A stretch of 64,000 nt of DNA. Source: a virus. Below the pieces are notes generated by a model that was not told the origin of the DNA, ran no database searches, and was given only the letters and a program-made list of their open reading frames with translations. The stretch spans positions 28,174 through 92,173 of IMG/VR virus record IMGVR_UViG_3300023117_000010; one strand, 5' to 3'. Below, one piece after another: positions 35,953 to 44,841 of this stretch. Position 1 is the first letter of the stretch; each line of letters starts with the position of its first letter. The translations under genes and the position numbers were made by a program.

Positions 35953-36831
35953 TTAAGTTTTAATAATGTAATTCATTACAAGATAGGGCTGCATATTTGT
36001 ATGCGGTGAGTTCCCACCAGTATTTCCAACAGATATACCAGTTGTATTACTATCAACTACTTGACCGGGAAAACTACTATTTGGTGATTGACCAGCACCT
36101 TGGAGAGAAGTCGCGCCACCGGGACTGTTACTAGTTGTATAATTTATAGTCATTGTATGACCATGACCGGGATCGGTAATTGGGTGGCTGTGGGAGGGAA
36201 GTTGACTAGTTGATAAGGTAACATTTTCTGTTCCACCTGAATCACCTTCTGTTCTTCCATTTCCTGTGCCAATTGGCATCCTAGTTGAAAGATCTGGGAC
36301 ATTAAAGGCAGTACCACTAGCAGTACCACTATAAGTATATCCAATTACACCAAAAAGCCCGGGATAATCTGCCGTTCCATAACTTGTTCCATCACATAAT
36401 AAATAACCAGATGGGGCAACTGTACCCGCAAAAGACAAAACTGCTCCTGTTGGATTAAATCTTTCATCAGTAGATAAGTTTGAAACTGAACCTGCAATTG
36501 AAGAAACTGAGCCAAGCGTGGCATTATCAGTGTAGACTAAGTTGCTTGTGTCTGTAATCCCATGAACGGATGTTGTAGCAGCGTTATGAGTAATTACAGA
36601 CCCTTGAGTTGCAGTTACAGACCCTTGAGTTGCAGTTACAGACCCTTGAGCGTTAGTTACGCTTCCAGCAATAGCAGTAACTGAATTAGATACTGTTGTA
36701 ACTGTCCCTGCTACATAATTTAATTCGCTTTCAACATCAAGAATGCCTTCTTCTATATTATTAAGATTGGCCGATGAAATGGGAGTATTTGTGCTTGGTG
36801 AATCTTCCCATGTAGTTCTACTATATGCCAT
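35953..36831 (-). CDS. tail fibre protein with tail-collar domain
   Basis: A 292-residue protein. The N-terminal part includes coiled or repeat segments (AGSVTNAQGSVTATQGSV). Residues from about 130 contain the phage tail-collar domain: SGYLLCDGTSYGTADYPGL, then FNVPDLSTRMPIG, then LPSHSHPI and an HTNMQPYLVMNYIIKT end. Such proteins form the distal tip of tail fibres. The gene at 60724-61320 is a close paralogue. AAGGAG precedes the ATG. Confidence 0.88.
   Translation of the reverse strand: MAYSRTTWEDSPSTNTPISSANLNNIEEGILDVESELNYVAGTVTTVSNSVTAIAGSVTNAQGSVTATQGSVTATQGSVITHNAATTSVHGITDTSNLVYTDNATLGSVSSIAGSVSNLSTDERFNPTGAVLSFAGTVAPSGYLLCDGTSYGTADYPGLFGVIGYTYSGTASGTAFNVPDLSTRMPIGTGNGRTEGDSGGTENVTLSTSQLPSHSHPITDPGHGHTMTINYTTSNSPGGATSLQGAGQSPNSSFPGQVVDSNTTGISVGNTGGNSPHTNMQPYLVMNYIIKT
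36596..36658. repeat. three 21-bp tandem repeats
   Basis: Three direct copies of a 21-base unit, the first two identical and the third changed near its end, each encoding GSVTATQ or a variant in the shaft of the collar-domain fibre. Such in-frame repeats can lengthen or shorten the fibre. Confidence 0.9.
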
Positions 36832-36879
36832 TTTTTCTCCTTGGAATTCCTATTAATTAAATTGTCGGAAAACACAGAA

Positions 36880-36895
36880 ACCCGCCGTAGCGGGT
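36880..36895 (-). terminator. rho-independent terminator
   Basis: The stem ACCCGC/GCGGGT with a four-base loop is followed on the minus strand by TTTCTGTGTTTT. It lies 29 bases after the stop of the 36924-37496 gene and before the collar-domain gene. Confidence 0.75.
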
Positions 36896-36923
36896 AACTG
36901 ATATTAAATTTATTTAGTTTGAC

Positions 36924-37496
36924 TTAAGCCAATGAAAGTGATACAGAAAATGTCCATGTTGAAGCAGAAGTTTTTGAACCAAGATCTTCTTGCTTGCGAT
37001 TGAGCATTCTTCCACCAGATGAGCCATTAAATACACCCCACTCATACCAAGTGAAGTTTGCATCTGCGGTTCCAAACGTAGAACGGAAAGTAATCGTACC
37101 GGCTCCTGCACCAGTTCCGTCTGAGTGTTGTGGATATGTTGCATCCATTCCTACACGAATTTGATTAGCAGTTCCGGCTGACGCTTGTAAATCATTTTGA
37201 GTAGCAGCAGCGGCAATTGTACCATTTCCTACTCCAATGTGAGCATTAGTATTGTCAAAGTAAGTTAGATTTTGACCACTTGATGCATCGCCATTTCCAA
37301 TAAGAGTTTGCCAAATGCAAGAAGCCCCACCATTCATAAGAAGATTGCCCTCTTTTTCAACAACTTCATAAGGCTCAGATAAATCGTTGCCATGATACTT
37401 TTCGACCTTCCAACGGGCTTTCCATTGAACAGGTTGGTGAGTCTCATAATTAGCGCCAATTACGCTAGCCTCACCCATTTTTGCTGATTCATTCAT
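36924..37496 (-). CDS. tail-module protein, paralogue A
   Basis: A 190-residue protein. It is clearly homologous to the gene at 41415-41966: both have a W(K/R)xxWxVxKY start, then EPYE(V/T)V, GNLL(M/L)xGGAS, a YFDNTNAHIGVG-type segment, YPQHSDGTG and a WxEWGVFNG segment. Such proteins are often encoded among tail-fibre genes and may link fibres or form part of the baseplate. ATG 37496 has AAGGA upstream; the frame opens to 37526. It lies between a terminator and the high-GC island. Confidence 0.65.
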   Translation of the reverse strand: MNESAKMGEASVIGANYETHQPVQWKARWKVEKYHGNDLSEPYEVVEKEGNLLMNGGASCIWQTLIGNGDASSGQNLTYFDNTNAHIGVGNGTIAAAATQNDLQASAGTANQIRVGMDATYPQHSDGTGAGAGTITFRSTFGTADANFTWYEWGVFNGSSGGRMLNRKQEDLGSKTSASTWTFSVSLSLA

Positions 37497-37631
37497 TTTA
37501 AATAATTCCTTTCTTTTTACGCGCATAAAAAGAGTTTAAACCTTTCTTATATTAGAATAAGGAAAAGTTTGTAATAAAGGGATAAAAATACAAGAACAAA
37601 AACCGGCGAATAGGAACAGGATGCTTATGCG

Positions 37632-38609
37632 CTAGGCAATCTCGTATGTCGTGGTAAACGAGATAAAGTCGCCAGACGCGACGGCCTTACTTGGGCTTGC
37701 ACCAAACCGACCGCCGCCATAGGCAGCAAACGGTGCAGAGTCATAGCCGAAAGCGATTGAGGTTGCAGTTGGCAGCGTTTCTACATTGAGTTGCCAGCGG
37801 AGCGTTCCGTCCCAGTAAACGGCGTTGCCAATCACGGTGTAGTCGCCAGCGGCTTCTGCCGAGTAGGGGAGGTTGCGAATCTCTATCTGCTGCCCAGCAA
37901 CTCCTGCCTGAGTCGCGCTGACCTTCGCCTGCACGATTGCAGTGTCACCGATGCGGGTGTAGCGGGCGTGAGGGGTGGTGCTGGTCAGGTTGCCGTTTTG
38001 GTACAACTGCGGCGTCCACGTTGACCAGCCGCCAAGAGAGTTGGTCTGCACCCACGCGCTTGAGTCGTAAGTCAACTCGCGGTCGTTGTCAGTCTGGTAA
38101 ATCTTCTGCCCCTCAAACGGACTCGCGGGCCGCGTGGAGGAAGTGCAGATGATGGTGCTTGTGGTGACGGCGGGCCACTGGGTTGCTTGGACGATCTTGC
38201 TGACGCGGATAAAACCGGGACCGCCGTTTGTCGTGGGGGCGGTGTCAAACTGGAATGTTCCAGAACTAGCGTTGACAAGTGCGCTCCACTGGAAAGTGTG
38301 CGAACCGGCTGGTGGTGTGAGGCGAACCTTCGCGTAGAACGGCGTTGTGTCGTTGACCTGCACACCGACACGCTGCTGAAATGAGCCGTCAACGTAAAGG
38401 GACGACACCAAGTAGTAGTTACCGATAACGGAATAAGGGCAGAACATTTCTACAATGATTGGCGAGCCATCGCACACCGCCGTTACGGAACCGCCCACGT
38501 TCTGACCAGTTGTTGACGTAACGACAACCGCGCTTGTCAGGTCAAGATGGGCCAACTCCACCAGCCCGCCGCTCGCCGTCACTACCTGTGTGTCTGTGAG
38601 TGAGGTCAT
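37632..38609 (-). CDS. high-GC tail fibre/adhesin protein 1
   Basis: A 325-residue beta-rich protein with no catalytic motif. It is paralogous to the next gene upstream: both share GGLVEL near the start, VCDGSP(I/V)(I/V)VE, GSHTF(Q/R), and RVSKIVQ. The C-terminal part contains WTPQLYQNGN and a repeated beta pattern like receptor-binding tips. The DNA is much richer in GC than the surroundings. It shares an ATGA junction with its neighbour. Receptor binding is inferred from its position in the tail module. Confidence 0.7.
   Translation of the reverse strand: MTSLTDTQVVTASGGLVELAHLDLTSAVVVTSTTGQNVGGSVTAVCDGSPIIVEMFCPYSVIGNYYLVSSLYVDGSFQQRVGVQVNDTTPFYAKVRLTPPAGSHTFQWSALVNASSGTFQFDTAPTTNGGPGFIRVSKIVQATQWPAVTTSTIICTSSTRPASPFEGQKIYQTDNDRELTYDSSAWVQTNSLGGWSTWTPQLYQNGNLTSTTPHARYTRIGDTAIVQAKVSATQAGVAGQQIEIRNLPYSAEAAGDYTVIGNAVYWDGTLRWQLNVETLPTATSIAFGYDSAPFAAYGGGRFGASPSKAVASGDFISFTTTYEIA
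38188..38209. repeat. 22-base exact repeat shared by the two high-GC fibre genes, copy 1
   Basis: An identical 22-base sequence also occurs at 39168-39189 and encodes RVSKIVQ in each paralogue. Its perfect conservation indicates recent duplication or recombination. Confidence 0.85.
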
Positions 38610-39637
38610 GCGGACACCGCCTTGACGTATGCGTTTCCAAAGGTGTTGAGGTACGCAGTATTCGGATAACTCAACTGAACGTAGAAGCGATACGACTTGC
38701 TTGCGTACAGGTACGCGGTCATTGGGTTCGGAGTGCTAAACCGCGTGTGGTAGTAGTAGCCGTTGAAGTCTTGGCAGTAGTTCAACTGGATGTACTGAGA
38801 ACCGTCAGTTGCTCCAAAGTGAATGTAGATGCCAATGCCGGTGTTCAGTTCAATCATCCCCGACCTTTGAGAAATCTCGTACCATCCGTCCCACGGCGGA
38901 GTAAAGGTCAGACTGTTGTAGTCACCACCTGTCTGCTGGACGATGCTGGATGTGGTCAAGGTCATTCTGTTAGAGCCGGATGACCATCGGCAAAGAGTCG
39001 CCTGTCCAAGCGGTAGCCACTTGGTGCCGTCGTACTGCATTGGAAGCACCGCGCCAATGTTCCCCGCAGCAGAGTGCCTGTAGTGAACAACGTCGCCGTT
39101 TTCTGGATTCGAAGGCAACTGCGTCACAATAGGCGGGGTCCAGAAGGGCTTGAGGCCGTCGTTCTGCTGGACGATCTTGCTGACGCGGAGAAACTGCGGA
39201 GGGTATGGCGAACCTGCTCCAACGTATCCGTTCCTTGATGCGTTGCTGACGTAGCCGCCAACCCTAAAAGTGTGCGAACCAACAGCCGGGGTCATGCGGT
39301 ATTGCAGCGCCACAGGGACAAGATGCCCAATAGCGTTCGTGCGGTTGGCGACCCTTCCCCAACTGTCCTCTTGCACAGAACCGTCATAGACAAGAGAGAA
39401 GTTGAGTTGGTCGCCGGTTCCCGCAGCGTCCTGCGTTGCCCTAGCGATTGGCGCGTAGTATTCGACAAGAACTGGTGAGCCGTCGCAAACCAACGTCATT
39501 TCCGGCGTAAGCCAGTCGGGTGACGCAGACGATGTAGCAGTGAGGGTGACGGCGTTATCGTTCTCCGAGTACCCCAACTCCACCAGTCCACCCGGAGTGA
39601 TGGGCTGCGCCCCGCCGAACGCTGACAGGTTCGCCAT
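38606..39637 (-). CDS. high-GC tail fibre/adhesin protein 2
   Basis: A 343-residue protein, beta-rich, paralogous in its first half to the downstream gene. The second half (from about residue 215) resembles C1q/TNF-like beta-sandwich tips, with SLTFTPPWDGWYEISQRSGM and a Tyr-rich end, suggesting a trimeric receptor-binding head (inference). GGAGG precedes the ATG and lies inside the low-GC upstream gene. Codon use is GC-rich unlike the flanking genes. Confidence 0.7.
   Translation of the reverse strand: MANLSAFGGAQPITPGGLVELGYSENDNAVTLTATSSASPDWLTPEMTLVCDGSPVLVEYYAPIARATQDAAGTGDQLNFSLVYDGSVQEDSWGRVANRTNAIGHLVPVALQYRMTPAVGSHTFRVGGYVSNASRNGYVGAGSPYPPQFLRVSKIVQQNDGLKPFWTPPIVTQLPSNPENGDVVHYRHSAAGNIGAVLPMQYDGTKWLPLGQATLCRWSSGSNRMTLTTSSIVQQTGGDYNSLTFTPPWDGWYEISQRSGMIELNTGIGIYIHFGATDGSQYIQLNYCQDFNGYYYHTRFSTPNPMTAYLYASKSYRFYVQLSYPNTAYLNTFGNAYVKAVSA
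39168..39189. repeat. 22-base exact repeat shared by the two high-GC fibre genes, copy 2
   Basis: Second copy of the 22-base sequence at 38188-38209, in the same orientation and reading frame context. Confidence 0.85.
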
Positions 39638-40521
39638 CAGTCAGCCTCCGTAAAATAACTAATAACTTGACTTCCGCTAGACGCTATAGCATATATTGCA
39701 GAGGTTGGAGCCTTATCAATTACTAATGATTGACTGGGGGCAAGTCTGGCGCCTGTATTGACAACAATTGCAGTTGATCCGCCAATCCATACATAGTCAC
39801 TCCCAAGATTTTGGAGTAAAATTGTTCTTCTGTTTGCATCTGCTGTTAATACTGTTCCCATACTAGTAGTAATACTAGCAGATCCTTGATCAATTGTCGA
39901 ACCACGTTCAATAACATTTGCAGTTCCCGCAACAGAAACTGTACCCTGAGTGTATATAGCGCCTGTGTCTGCGTTAGTAACGGTAGTTGTTCCAGCGACA
40001 TAAGCGGGAGCAGAGGCTGGAATAGTTACTGTACCAGCAATATATCCGGGAGCAGTGTTTGGTATTGTTGCAGTAGTAGTCCCCTGTACATAAAGTGCGT
40101 CAGTTGATGGATTTGTAACTGTTGTAGTACCTTGTATATACAAAGCGCCAGTATCAGCATTAGTTGCAGTTGTTGTTCCTGCAACATAAGCAGGGGCTGT
40201 GTTTGGTATCGTTGCAGTTGTTGTTCCTTGCACATAAAGTGCGCCAGTATCAGCATTGGTTGCCTCAACAGTTCCGCCAACAAACCAGTTACCTGATTGG
40301 ATTGCAGTGACGGGCCAAGTTCCAGAACCAACATCAGCAGTTACAGTCCAAGCGCCACCTTGATTGACGGTTCCACCTACATTCCACACTCCAGATTGAA
40401 TAGCATTTACATTCCATGTTGCGTTTTGATAAACCGTACCAAGCACAGGAACCGTTGTTGACGGATCAGCAGTTACTGTACCTTGAACCTTAACGGTATT
40501 TACTACAATTGGAGCGCCCAT
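39637..40521 (-). CDS. repeat-containing tail fibre shaft protein
   Basis: A 294-residue protein with about 14- to 16-residue repeats such as TNADTGALYVQGTTTAT and IPNTAPAYVAGTTT, running from roughly residue 85 to 200, preceded by a Trp-containing set (WNVNAIQSGVWNVGGTV). The C-terminal 80 residues form a different, probably folded domain. It resembles phage fibre shafts. Its ATG forms a TAATG junction with the upstream gene. DNA composition returns to normal AT-rich here. Confidence 0.7.
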   Translation of the reverse strand: MGAPIVVNTVKVQGTVTADPSTTVPVLGTVYQNATWNVNAIQSGVWNVGGTVNQGGAWTVTADVGSGTWPVTAIQSGNWFVGGTVEATNADTGALYVQGTTTATIPNTAPAYVAGTTTATNADTGALYIQGTTTVTNPSTDALYVQGTTTATIPNTAPGYIAGTVTIPASAPAYVAGTTTVTNADTGAIYTQGTVSVAGTANVIERGSTIDQGSASITTSMGTVLTADANRRTILLQNLGSDYVWIGGSTAIVVNTGARLAPSQSLVIDKAPTSAIYAIASSGSQVISYFTEAD

Positions 40522-40874
40522 TATGCTGTAATCCTATTCACGAATCCACCGACATTAACAACTGATCCAACGTCGGCATATGCTTTCACAACAAGTCCAT
40601 TTTGTAAAACAAAAGACGGGATAATTTCAATAAGACCCACATCTGGAGGAAGTGTGAATGAAACTTCATTATTTGCACCAGTTCCACCGTACTCAATTGT
40701 TAGAGTTGCATCGCTAGTGTGATAATTGGTTGCAAAAATGTGAAGTTCATCAATGTCATCGGTGCCGGATACGGCAGTATGGATTGTATTAGCCCCAGCA
40801 GTTGATGTTCCTGTTATTTGAATAAACCTACCATTAGTAGATCCAGATAGTAAAAGTTTGCTAATAGATGCCAT
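40521..40874 (-). CDS. tail-module protein, beta-rich
   Basis: A 117-residue beta-rich protein with few charged residues, in the middle of the tail-fibre operon, with TAATG-type junctions at both ends. The composition (Thr, Gly, Val, Ala) fits a small virion protein. No family recognised. Confidence 0.55.
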   Translation of the reverse strand: MASISKLLLSGSTNGRFIQITGTSTAGANTIHTAVSGTDDIDELHIFATNYHTSDATLTIEYGGTGANNEVSFTLPPDVGLIEIIPSFVLQNGLVVKAYADVGSVVNVGGFVNRITA

Positions 40875-41410
40875 TATCCGAATACCTCTTTGTTAAGTTT
40901 GACTAAGAGGGCTAAATCATCCCCTCCTACATTAAGATTCGTGCCAACAACAAATGTTCCATCTGTTGTTAATTCAGCAGAACCTGAACGATATAATTTT
41001 GTATCTTCTGTCGCAGAACCTGAACCCCACTCAACCGTACCACCAGCATCAATTGTTAAACGAGGATTACTATCATCATCGTCTTTTATCTGGAAATTAT
41101 TATCATCAAGAGCAGTTCCTTGAAGTAATGATTGTTGTGGATGATCTACATAATAACGAGAAGTTGCAGTTCCAAAAGAAGAAGATATTTCTATATCATA
41201 TACACCAATTGTGAGCCAACCATCAAACGATCCGTCAGCATTAGAAATAAGTGGTTGAGTGACTGTGCCCGAACCAGTTTCAGCATCATAAACAGTCGCT
41301 ACGCTAGCGCCGGGGACGGTGGTAATGTTTGCAGTGGCCCCCTCAATAGCGTTACCATTTAAATCTAATACTTTTCTAGTTATTGGTGTTCTTAAAGAAT
41401 CGTAACTCAT
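40874..41410 (-). CDS. tail-module protein
   Basis: A 178-residue beta-rich protein. Residues 1-95 look like an Ig/CNA-type carbohydrate-binding or fibre domain (ATANITTVPG ... DGWLTIGVYDIEIS). The rest contains segments like LTIDAGGTVEWGSGSATEDTKLYRSG, found in fibre proteins that display GSxxxD repeats. A fibre or baseplate role is inferred from context. Confidence 0.6.
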   Translation of the reverse strand: MSYDSLRTPITRKVLDLNGNAIEGATANITTVPGASVATVYDAETGSGTVTQPLISNADGSFDGWLTIGVYDIEISSSFGTATSRYYVDHPQQSLLQGTALDDNNFQIKDDDDSNPRLTIDAGGTVEWGSGSATEDTKLYRSGSAELTTDGTFVVGTNLNVGGDDLALLVKLNKEVFG

Positions 41411-41414
41411 ATTT

Positions 41415-41966
41415 TTAACTCAATGTAATATTGATAGTAATTTCCCAAGTTTCGCCAACTTGCTTTGTCCCGATGTAATCAACTTTTCTATTCAATACAC
41501 GACTTGTTGCAACTGTTCCATTTAATATTCCCCACTCATTCCAAGGAAACACGGCAGCGGCACTTCCAAAAGAACTTCTAAAAGATATCGTTGAATTAGC
41601 AGAACCCGTTCCGTCTGAATGAAGTGGATACCCTGTTTCCATCGTACCATATGCTCTATAGGTGTCTGTTGTTCCTAAAGCCCCAGTGTCTAAATCTGTT
41701 TGATTAGCAGTTGCCGGAAGAATAGATGTTCCAATTCCAATATAGGCATTATTTGCATCAAAGTATGATAAAGCAGAACCTCCACCACTAATTCCATTTC
41801 CTAGCATGAATTCCCACATAGCAGATGCTCCACCGTGTAGCAATAGATTTCCTTGTCTTTTAACAGTTTCATAAGGTTCTATTAATTGTTTTTTAACTAT
41901 CTCAATAGAATCTGCTTTATATTTATTAACTTCCCAATTAACTTTCCACTTAAAAGAATCTGACAT
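41415..41966 (-). CDS. tail-module protein, paralogue B
   Basis: A 183-residue protein homologous to the 36924-37496 gene along most of its length (WKVNWEVNKY, EPYETV, GNLLLHGGASAMW, YFDANNAYIGIG, YPLHSDGTG, WNEWGILNG). The shared features are typical of small tail proteins that occur in multiple copies in such modules. ATG 41966 has AGGAAA upstream; the frame opens to 41987. Both copies lie within about 5 kb, separated by the fibre genes. Confidence 0.65.
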   Translation of the reverse strand: MSDSFKWKVNWEVNKYKADSIEIVKKQLIEPYETVKRQGNLLLHGGASAMWEFMLGNGISGGGSALSYFDANNAYIGIGTSILPATANQTDLDTGALGTTDTYRAYGTMETGYPLHSDGTGSANSTISFRSSFGSAAAVFPWNEWGILNGTVATSRVLNRKVDYIGTKQVGETWEITINITLS

Positions 41967-41967
41967 T

Positions 41968-42363
41968 TTATTTCCTATAATAAGCAATTATTGAATCGTT
42001 TACACCCGGAGCGGTTGCCATTGTAATAGTAGACGTTCCTAGTGTATAATCTCCAGCCGTTCCTGAAGTCATCAAAAGTCCTCCTACATAAAGTCTTAGA
42101 CTTTCTGGGGGAGTTGGAGTTCCCGCAAGCGTAAAGGTCACATTTACGTTATTTTTAGTTCCTGAAGGAACTTCGTTATCAACAAAAGTAGTTGATGTTG
42201 GTAATGCTGTTGGCACATATGCTGTTCCGTTAAAAATCAACGCTTGACCAGAAGTTGCTGAACCAGCAGATAGGTTAGAAACGCTTAAACCAGCAGTGCC
42301 GATATCTGCATCTTCTATATTTAGAGGGCCTAATCTGCTTTTTGGTACTTTTGAATTACTCAT
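41968..42363 (-). CDS. tail-module protein, beta-rich
   Basis: A 131-residue Thr/Gly/Ser-rich protein with a short basic N-terminus and then beta strands (ALIFNGTAYVPT; LRLYVGGLLMTSG). Similar small proteins cap or decorate fibres. It directly precedes paralogue B. No firm family. Confidence 0.55.
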   Translation of the reverse strand: MSNSKVPKSRLGPLNIEDADIGTAGLSVSNLSAGSATSGQALIFNGTAYVPTALPTSTTFVDNEVPSGTKNNVNVTFTLAGTPTPPESLRLYVGGLLMTSGTAGDYTLGTSTITMATAPGVNDSIIAYYRK

Positions 42364-43239
42364 TTAAATAATTCTCCATTTGCTTTTTGATGTAGTGTTA
42401 AAATAATTCATCCAATATTGTTCATGTTGTTTTTTAGGACTTACTATATCAAGAACAGGACTTTCTTCTAATGATTGTATATTTTGTGGTGTTTGATTTT
42501 GTGCAGAAAAAGTTTTATTGTATTCTTCTAAGGTTTCTTCTGGAACTTTTAAGAACATTTCAACTATTTGTTGAAGATAAAGACTAGTATTTTTAGAAAA
42601 GTTTGTTTTGAGCCATTCTTGTGGAGTTGAACTTTTTTTAAAATTTTCTACTTCTTTTTCTTGTGCCTGTTCAATTTCTTTTAGCACTTTATAGTATTTA
42701 TTATCAATAAAAGTTTTTTTTGCTTCAATATTTTCCATATAAAATTTATTATATTGATTATTAATATTTAAATATTCGTCGAAAGTTAAGTTTCTATTTT
42801 GATTTTGTAAACGTTCTTGTAGAAGTTGAAGATAATAAAGAGAATCATTAAGTTTTTTATCAGTTTTAAATATTTCTTGTGAAATTCTGTTATAAAACAA
42901 GTCATGAACATATTTTGGTAAATCAATTGAATAAGTATTCATAACTTTTGCAAATTCAAATATCGTATACTTACTGTTTTCTTTCCACCAAAAAAGGCCA
43001 CCGACTGACGCTATGTAGTTGTTTTGTTTTGCTCTTGCAATTCTAGCATTAATTTGTTGATAATTTGGTTGTTCAAACCCATACCAATAGTTGCGCCAAT
43101 TTTCACTTTGCCATAAGTCTTCAGTTGAAAAACCAAATTCGCCATTAGCATGGTTTCTTGTTAGCGCAAATTGTCTAATTATATTTGCACCTTCTTCAAT
43201 TGAAGGCCCAAGTCCCCTTGGCATAGATTTTTTCCACAT
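42364..43239 (-). CDS. hypothetical protein ending in KWRII
   Basis: A 291-residue protein with many Asn, Lys and aromatic residues, mostly helical, unlike the beta-rich proteins around it. No catalytic motif is visible. Its C-terminus (TSKSKWRII) resembles the KWKRI ends of two large proteins at 45201-47183 and 51116-52687. It is at the start of the tail-fibre module. Function unknown; possibly an internal virion protein. Confidence 0.55.
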   Translation of the reverse strand: MWKKSMPRGLGPSIEEGANIIRQFALTRNHANGEFGFSTEDLWQSENWRNYWYGFEQPNYQQINARIARAKQNNYIASVGGLFWWKENSKYTIFEFAKVMNTYSIDLPKYVHDLFYNRISQEIFKTDKKLNDSLYYLQLLQERLQNQNRNLTFDEYLNINNQYNKFYMENIEAKKTFIDNKYYKVLKEIEQAQEKEVENFKKSSTPQEWLKTNFSKNTSLYLQQIVEMFLKVPEETLEEYNKTFSAQNQTPQNIQSLEESPVLDIVSPKKQHEQYWMNYFNTTSKSKWRII

Positions 43240-43240
43240 A

Positions 43241-43618
43241 TTAATTCATTCCTGTTGGATTTGTTCTTGGAGGTCTACGATCTGGGAAATAACTTGGTCC
43301 TCTAGAGGGTCTAGTCCCTCTAACAACTCTTTTAAAATTAGAAGTAAAACTTTCTGCTTTAATAAGATGAGGTTCAAGTGGTCCCGTTGTATGTAAATCG
43401 TAAGTAACAATAGTAGTTATATCGTCAGAATACATAACTGTTCCGACTTGACCTTCTCGTATCCTAACTTTTTGATTAATTTGAGTATCTGGAGTTGGCC
43501 CGCTTTTACCGGGATTAACTGTAGGATCTGTTGGATGATCCTGTGGACGATACTCAACTACAGTACCCTCAATCTCAACTAAATTTTTAACGTATTCCCC
43601 GCTTTTAAATGCACTCAT
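43241..43618 (-). CDS. hypothetical basic protein
   Basis: A 125-residue protein: a beta-rich domain (VEIEGTVVEYR ... QVGTVMYSDDITTIVTYDL) then a basic Pro/Arg-rich tail (RGTRPSRGPSYFPDRRPP). It could be a small virion or neck protein. It is the first gene after the lysis-module terminator. Confidence 0.55.
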   Translation of the reverse strand: MSAFKSGEYVKNLVEIEGTVVEYRPQDHPTDPTVNPGKSGPTPDTQINQKVRIREGQVGTVMYSDDITTIVTYDLHTTGPLEPHLIKAESFTSNFKRVVRGTRPSRGPSYFPDRRPPRTNPTGMN

Positions 43619-43650
43619 CTCTTATATTAAGTCAAAGTCATACAATAAAA

Positions 43651-43674
43651 ATGAGCCTCACAATGGAGGCTCAT
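43651..43674 (-). terminator. rho-independent terminator after holin
   Basis: A 9-bp stem (ATGAGCCTC/GAGGCTCAT) with a six-base loop is followed on the minus strand by TTTTTATT. It lies 14 bases downstream of the holin stop and separates the lysis genes from the fibre module. Confidence 0.8.
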
Positions 43675-43687
43675 TTCTTTTAATTTA

Positions 43688-44059
43688 TTACTGTTCTGGA
43701 GTAATCGGTGGACTAAGATCTGTATCTGAAACTACAGGATCGTCAACAAATACTTCCACATCATTGCCAACATCTGCGGTCAAAGATGCAGGATTTGCAT
43801 AGGCTTCAGCACTAGCAAGTTGCACCTTTGAATTAGCAAAGTATGAACGTGATGCTGCTACAATAGCCTGAGAAAGAGCAGAAACAATACCTGCGATAGT
43901 CGCTAACCAAAAACCGTACTTATCAGATACTTCTGCTGGCAAAGCGCCAGTAAGCGTTGTTAGAAAAGTTGCTACAGAAAGCAAACCAGCAGTTACTGCG
44001 GTAATAATACCAGTAATAGTTACTGGACCCCAACCAACGCTAATGTTTGGTGTGTTCAA
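43688..44059 (-). CDS. holin
   Basis: A 123-residue membrane protein with two hydrophobic spans, about residues 13-40 (VTITGIITAVTAGLLSVATF) and 48-70 (FWLATIAGIVSALSQAIVAA), and an acidic cytoplasmic tail. This matches holins of actinophages, which permeabilise the membrane for the endolysin encoded immediately upstream. The start is a TTG with AGGAG six bases upstream. A terminator follows. Confidence 0.8.
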   Translation of the reverse strand: MNTPNISVGWGPVTITGIITAVTAGLLSVATFLTTLTGALPAEVSDKYGFWLATIAGIVSALSQAIVAASRSYFANSKVQLASAEAYANPASLTADVGNDVEVFVDDPVVSDTDLSPPITPEQ

Positions 44060-44073
44060 TTTAATCTCCTAAG

Positions 44074-44832
44074 TTAATTAACTTTCTTACTAAAACGACG
44101 CAATCTTCTACCTAAGCGCTTCTCTAGAGATTTTTGCGCCGCATTTCTATACTCTATCTTATTCCAAGGACCGTAATAACGCAAGTCACCTACTCGGATA
44201 AAGTATCTTTTATTTCTTCCCTCTCCACGACTGACTGGAGCGAGAGTTGTTCCACGATAAAGTGGGCTATTTTTAATTTGATTTAGTACCTTATCACGAT
44301 ATTCTTTTTTCTTCCAGCGTGCAATCTTACCATTGACTGTAAGAAGTTTTTGTTGCGCTCCTAAATCTTCTAGCCAATATTTACGACGAACTGGATTTGG
44401 AACATAATCATCTACAGCAGGAGGTACAATAATTGTTGCTCCAGCAATCGGTCTACGACCTGTTGCTACCATATTATTTTTATTACCTTCTATTGTTGAT
44501 ACTGTTCCGTCGCTGTTGTGAGCAGTGATAATAGCAACGTGAGTACCACAATTTACCCACAAAGATCCGGGCGGGATCTTCCCTTTTCCATTCCACTTAT
44601 ATTTTTTACCTTTTTGGCAAATAACAGCAGTAGAAGGGTGATTGATTCCTGCATCATCAACTCCTGCTTCTGAAAACATTGCGTCTGAAAACATTCCGCA
44701 CCAAGGTTCGCCTTTCATGCCCCATCTGGCTTCCCAGCGGTCAATATCTTTTCCACGGTTTGAGCCATAGGGTACTTCTCTGACTCCTAAATATTGAAAT
44801 GCTTTTTTTACTACTTTTTCACCTTTTGTCAT
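44074..44832 (-). CDS. endolysin with CHAP domain
   Basis: A 252-residue peptidoglycan hydrolase. The N-terminal CHAP domain has the catalytic Cys45 in GEPWCGMFSDAM, His98 in CGTHVAIITAH and the STIEGN motif at about residue 115. The C-terminal 100 residues are strongly basic and may bind the wall. Cysteine peptidases of this type cut peptidoglycan cross-bridges or act as amidases. It lies between the holin and a coiled-coil membrane protein, forming a lysis cassette. Confidence 0.88.
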   Translation of the reverse strand: MTKGEKVVKKAFQYLGVREVPYGSNRGKDIDRWEARWGMKGEPWCGMFSDAMFSEAGVDDAGINHPSTAVICQKGKKYKWNGKGKIPPGSLWVNCGTHVAIITAHNSDGTVSTIEGNKNNMVATGRRPIAGATIIVPPAVDDYVPNPVRRKYWLEDLGAQQKLLTVNGKIARWKKKEYRDKVLNQIKNSPLYRGTTLAPVSRGEGRNKRYFIRVGDLRYYGPWNKIEYRNAAQKSLEKRLGRRLRRFSKKVN

Positions 44833-44841
44833 TTTACACCT

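Noticed and set aside
38072-38983. Several open frames on both strands in the high-GC fibre island
   Set aside because: High GC reduces stop codons; these are shadows of the two clear beta-rich fibre genes.
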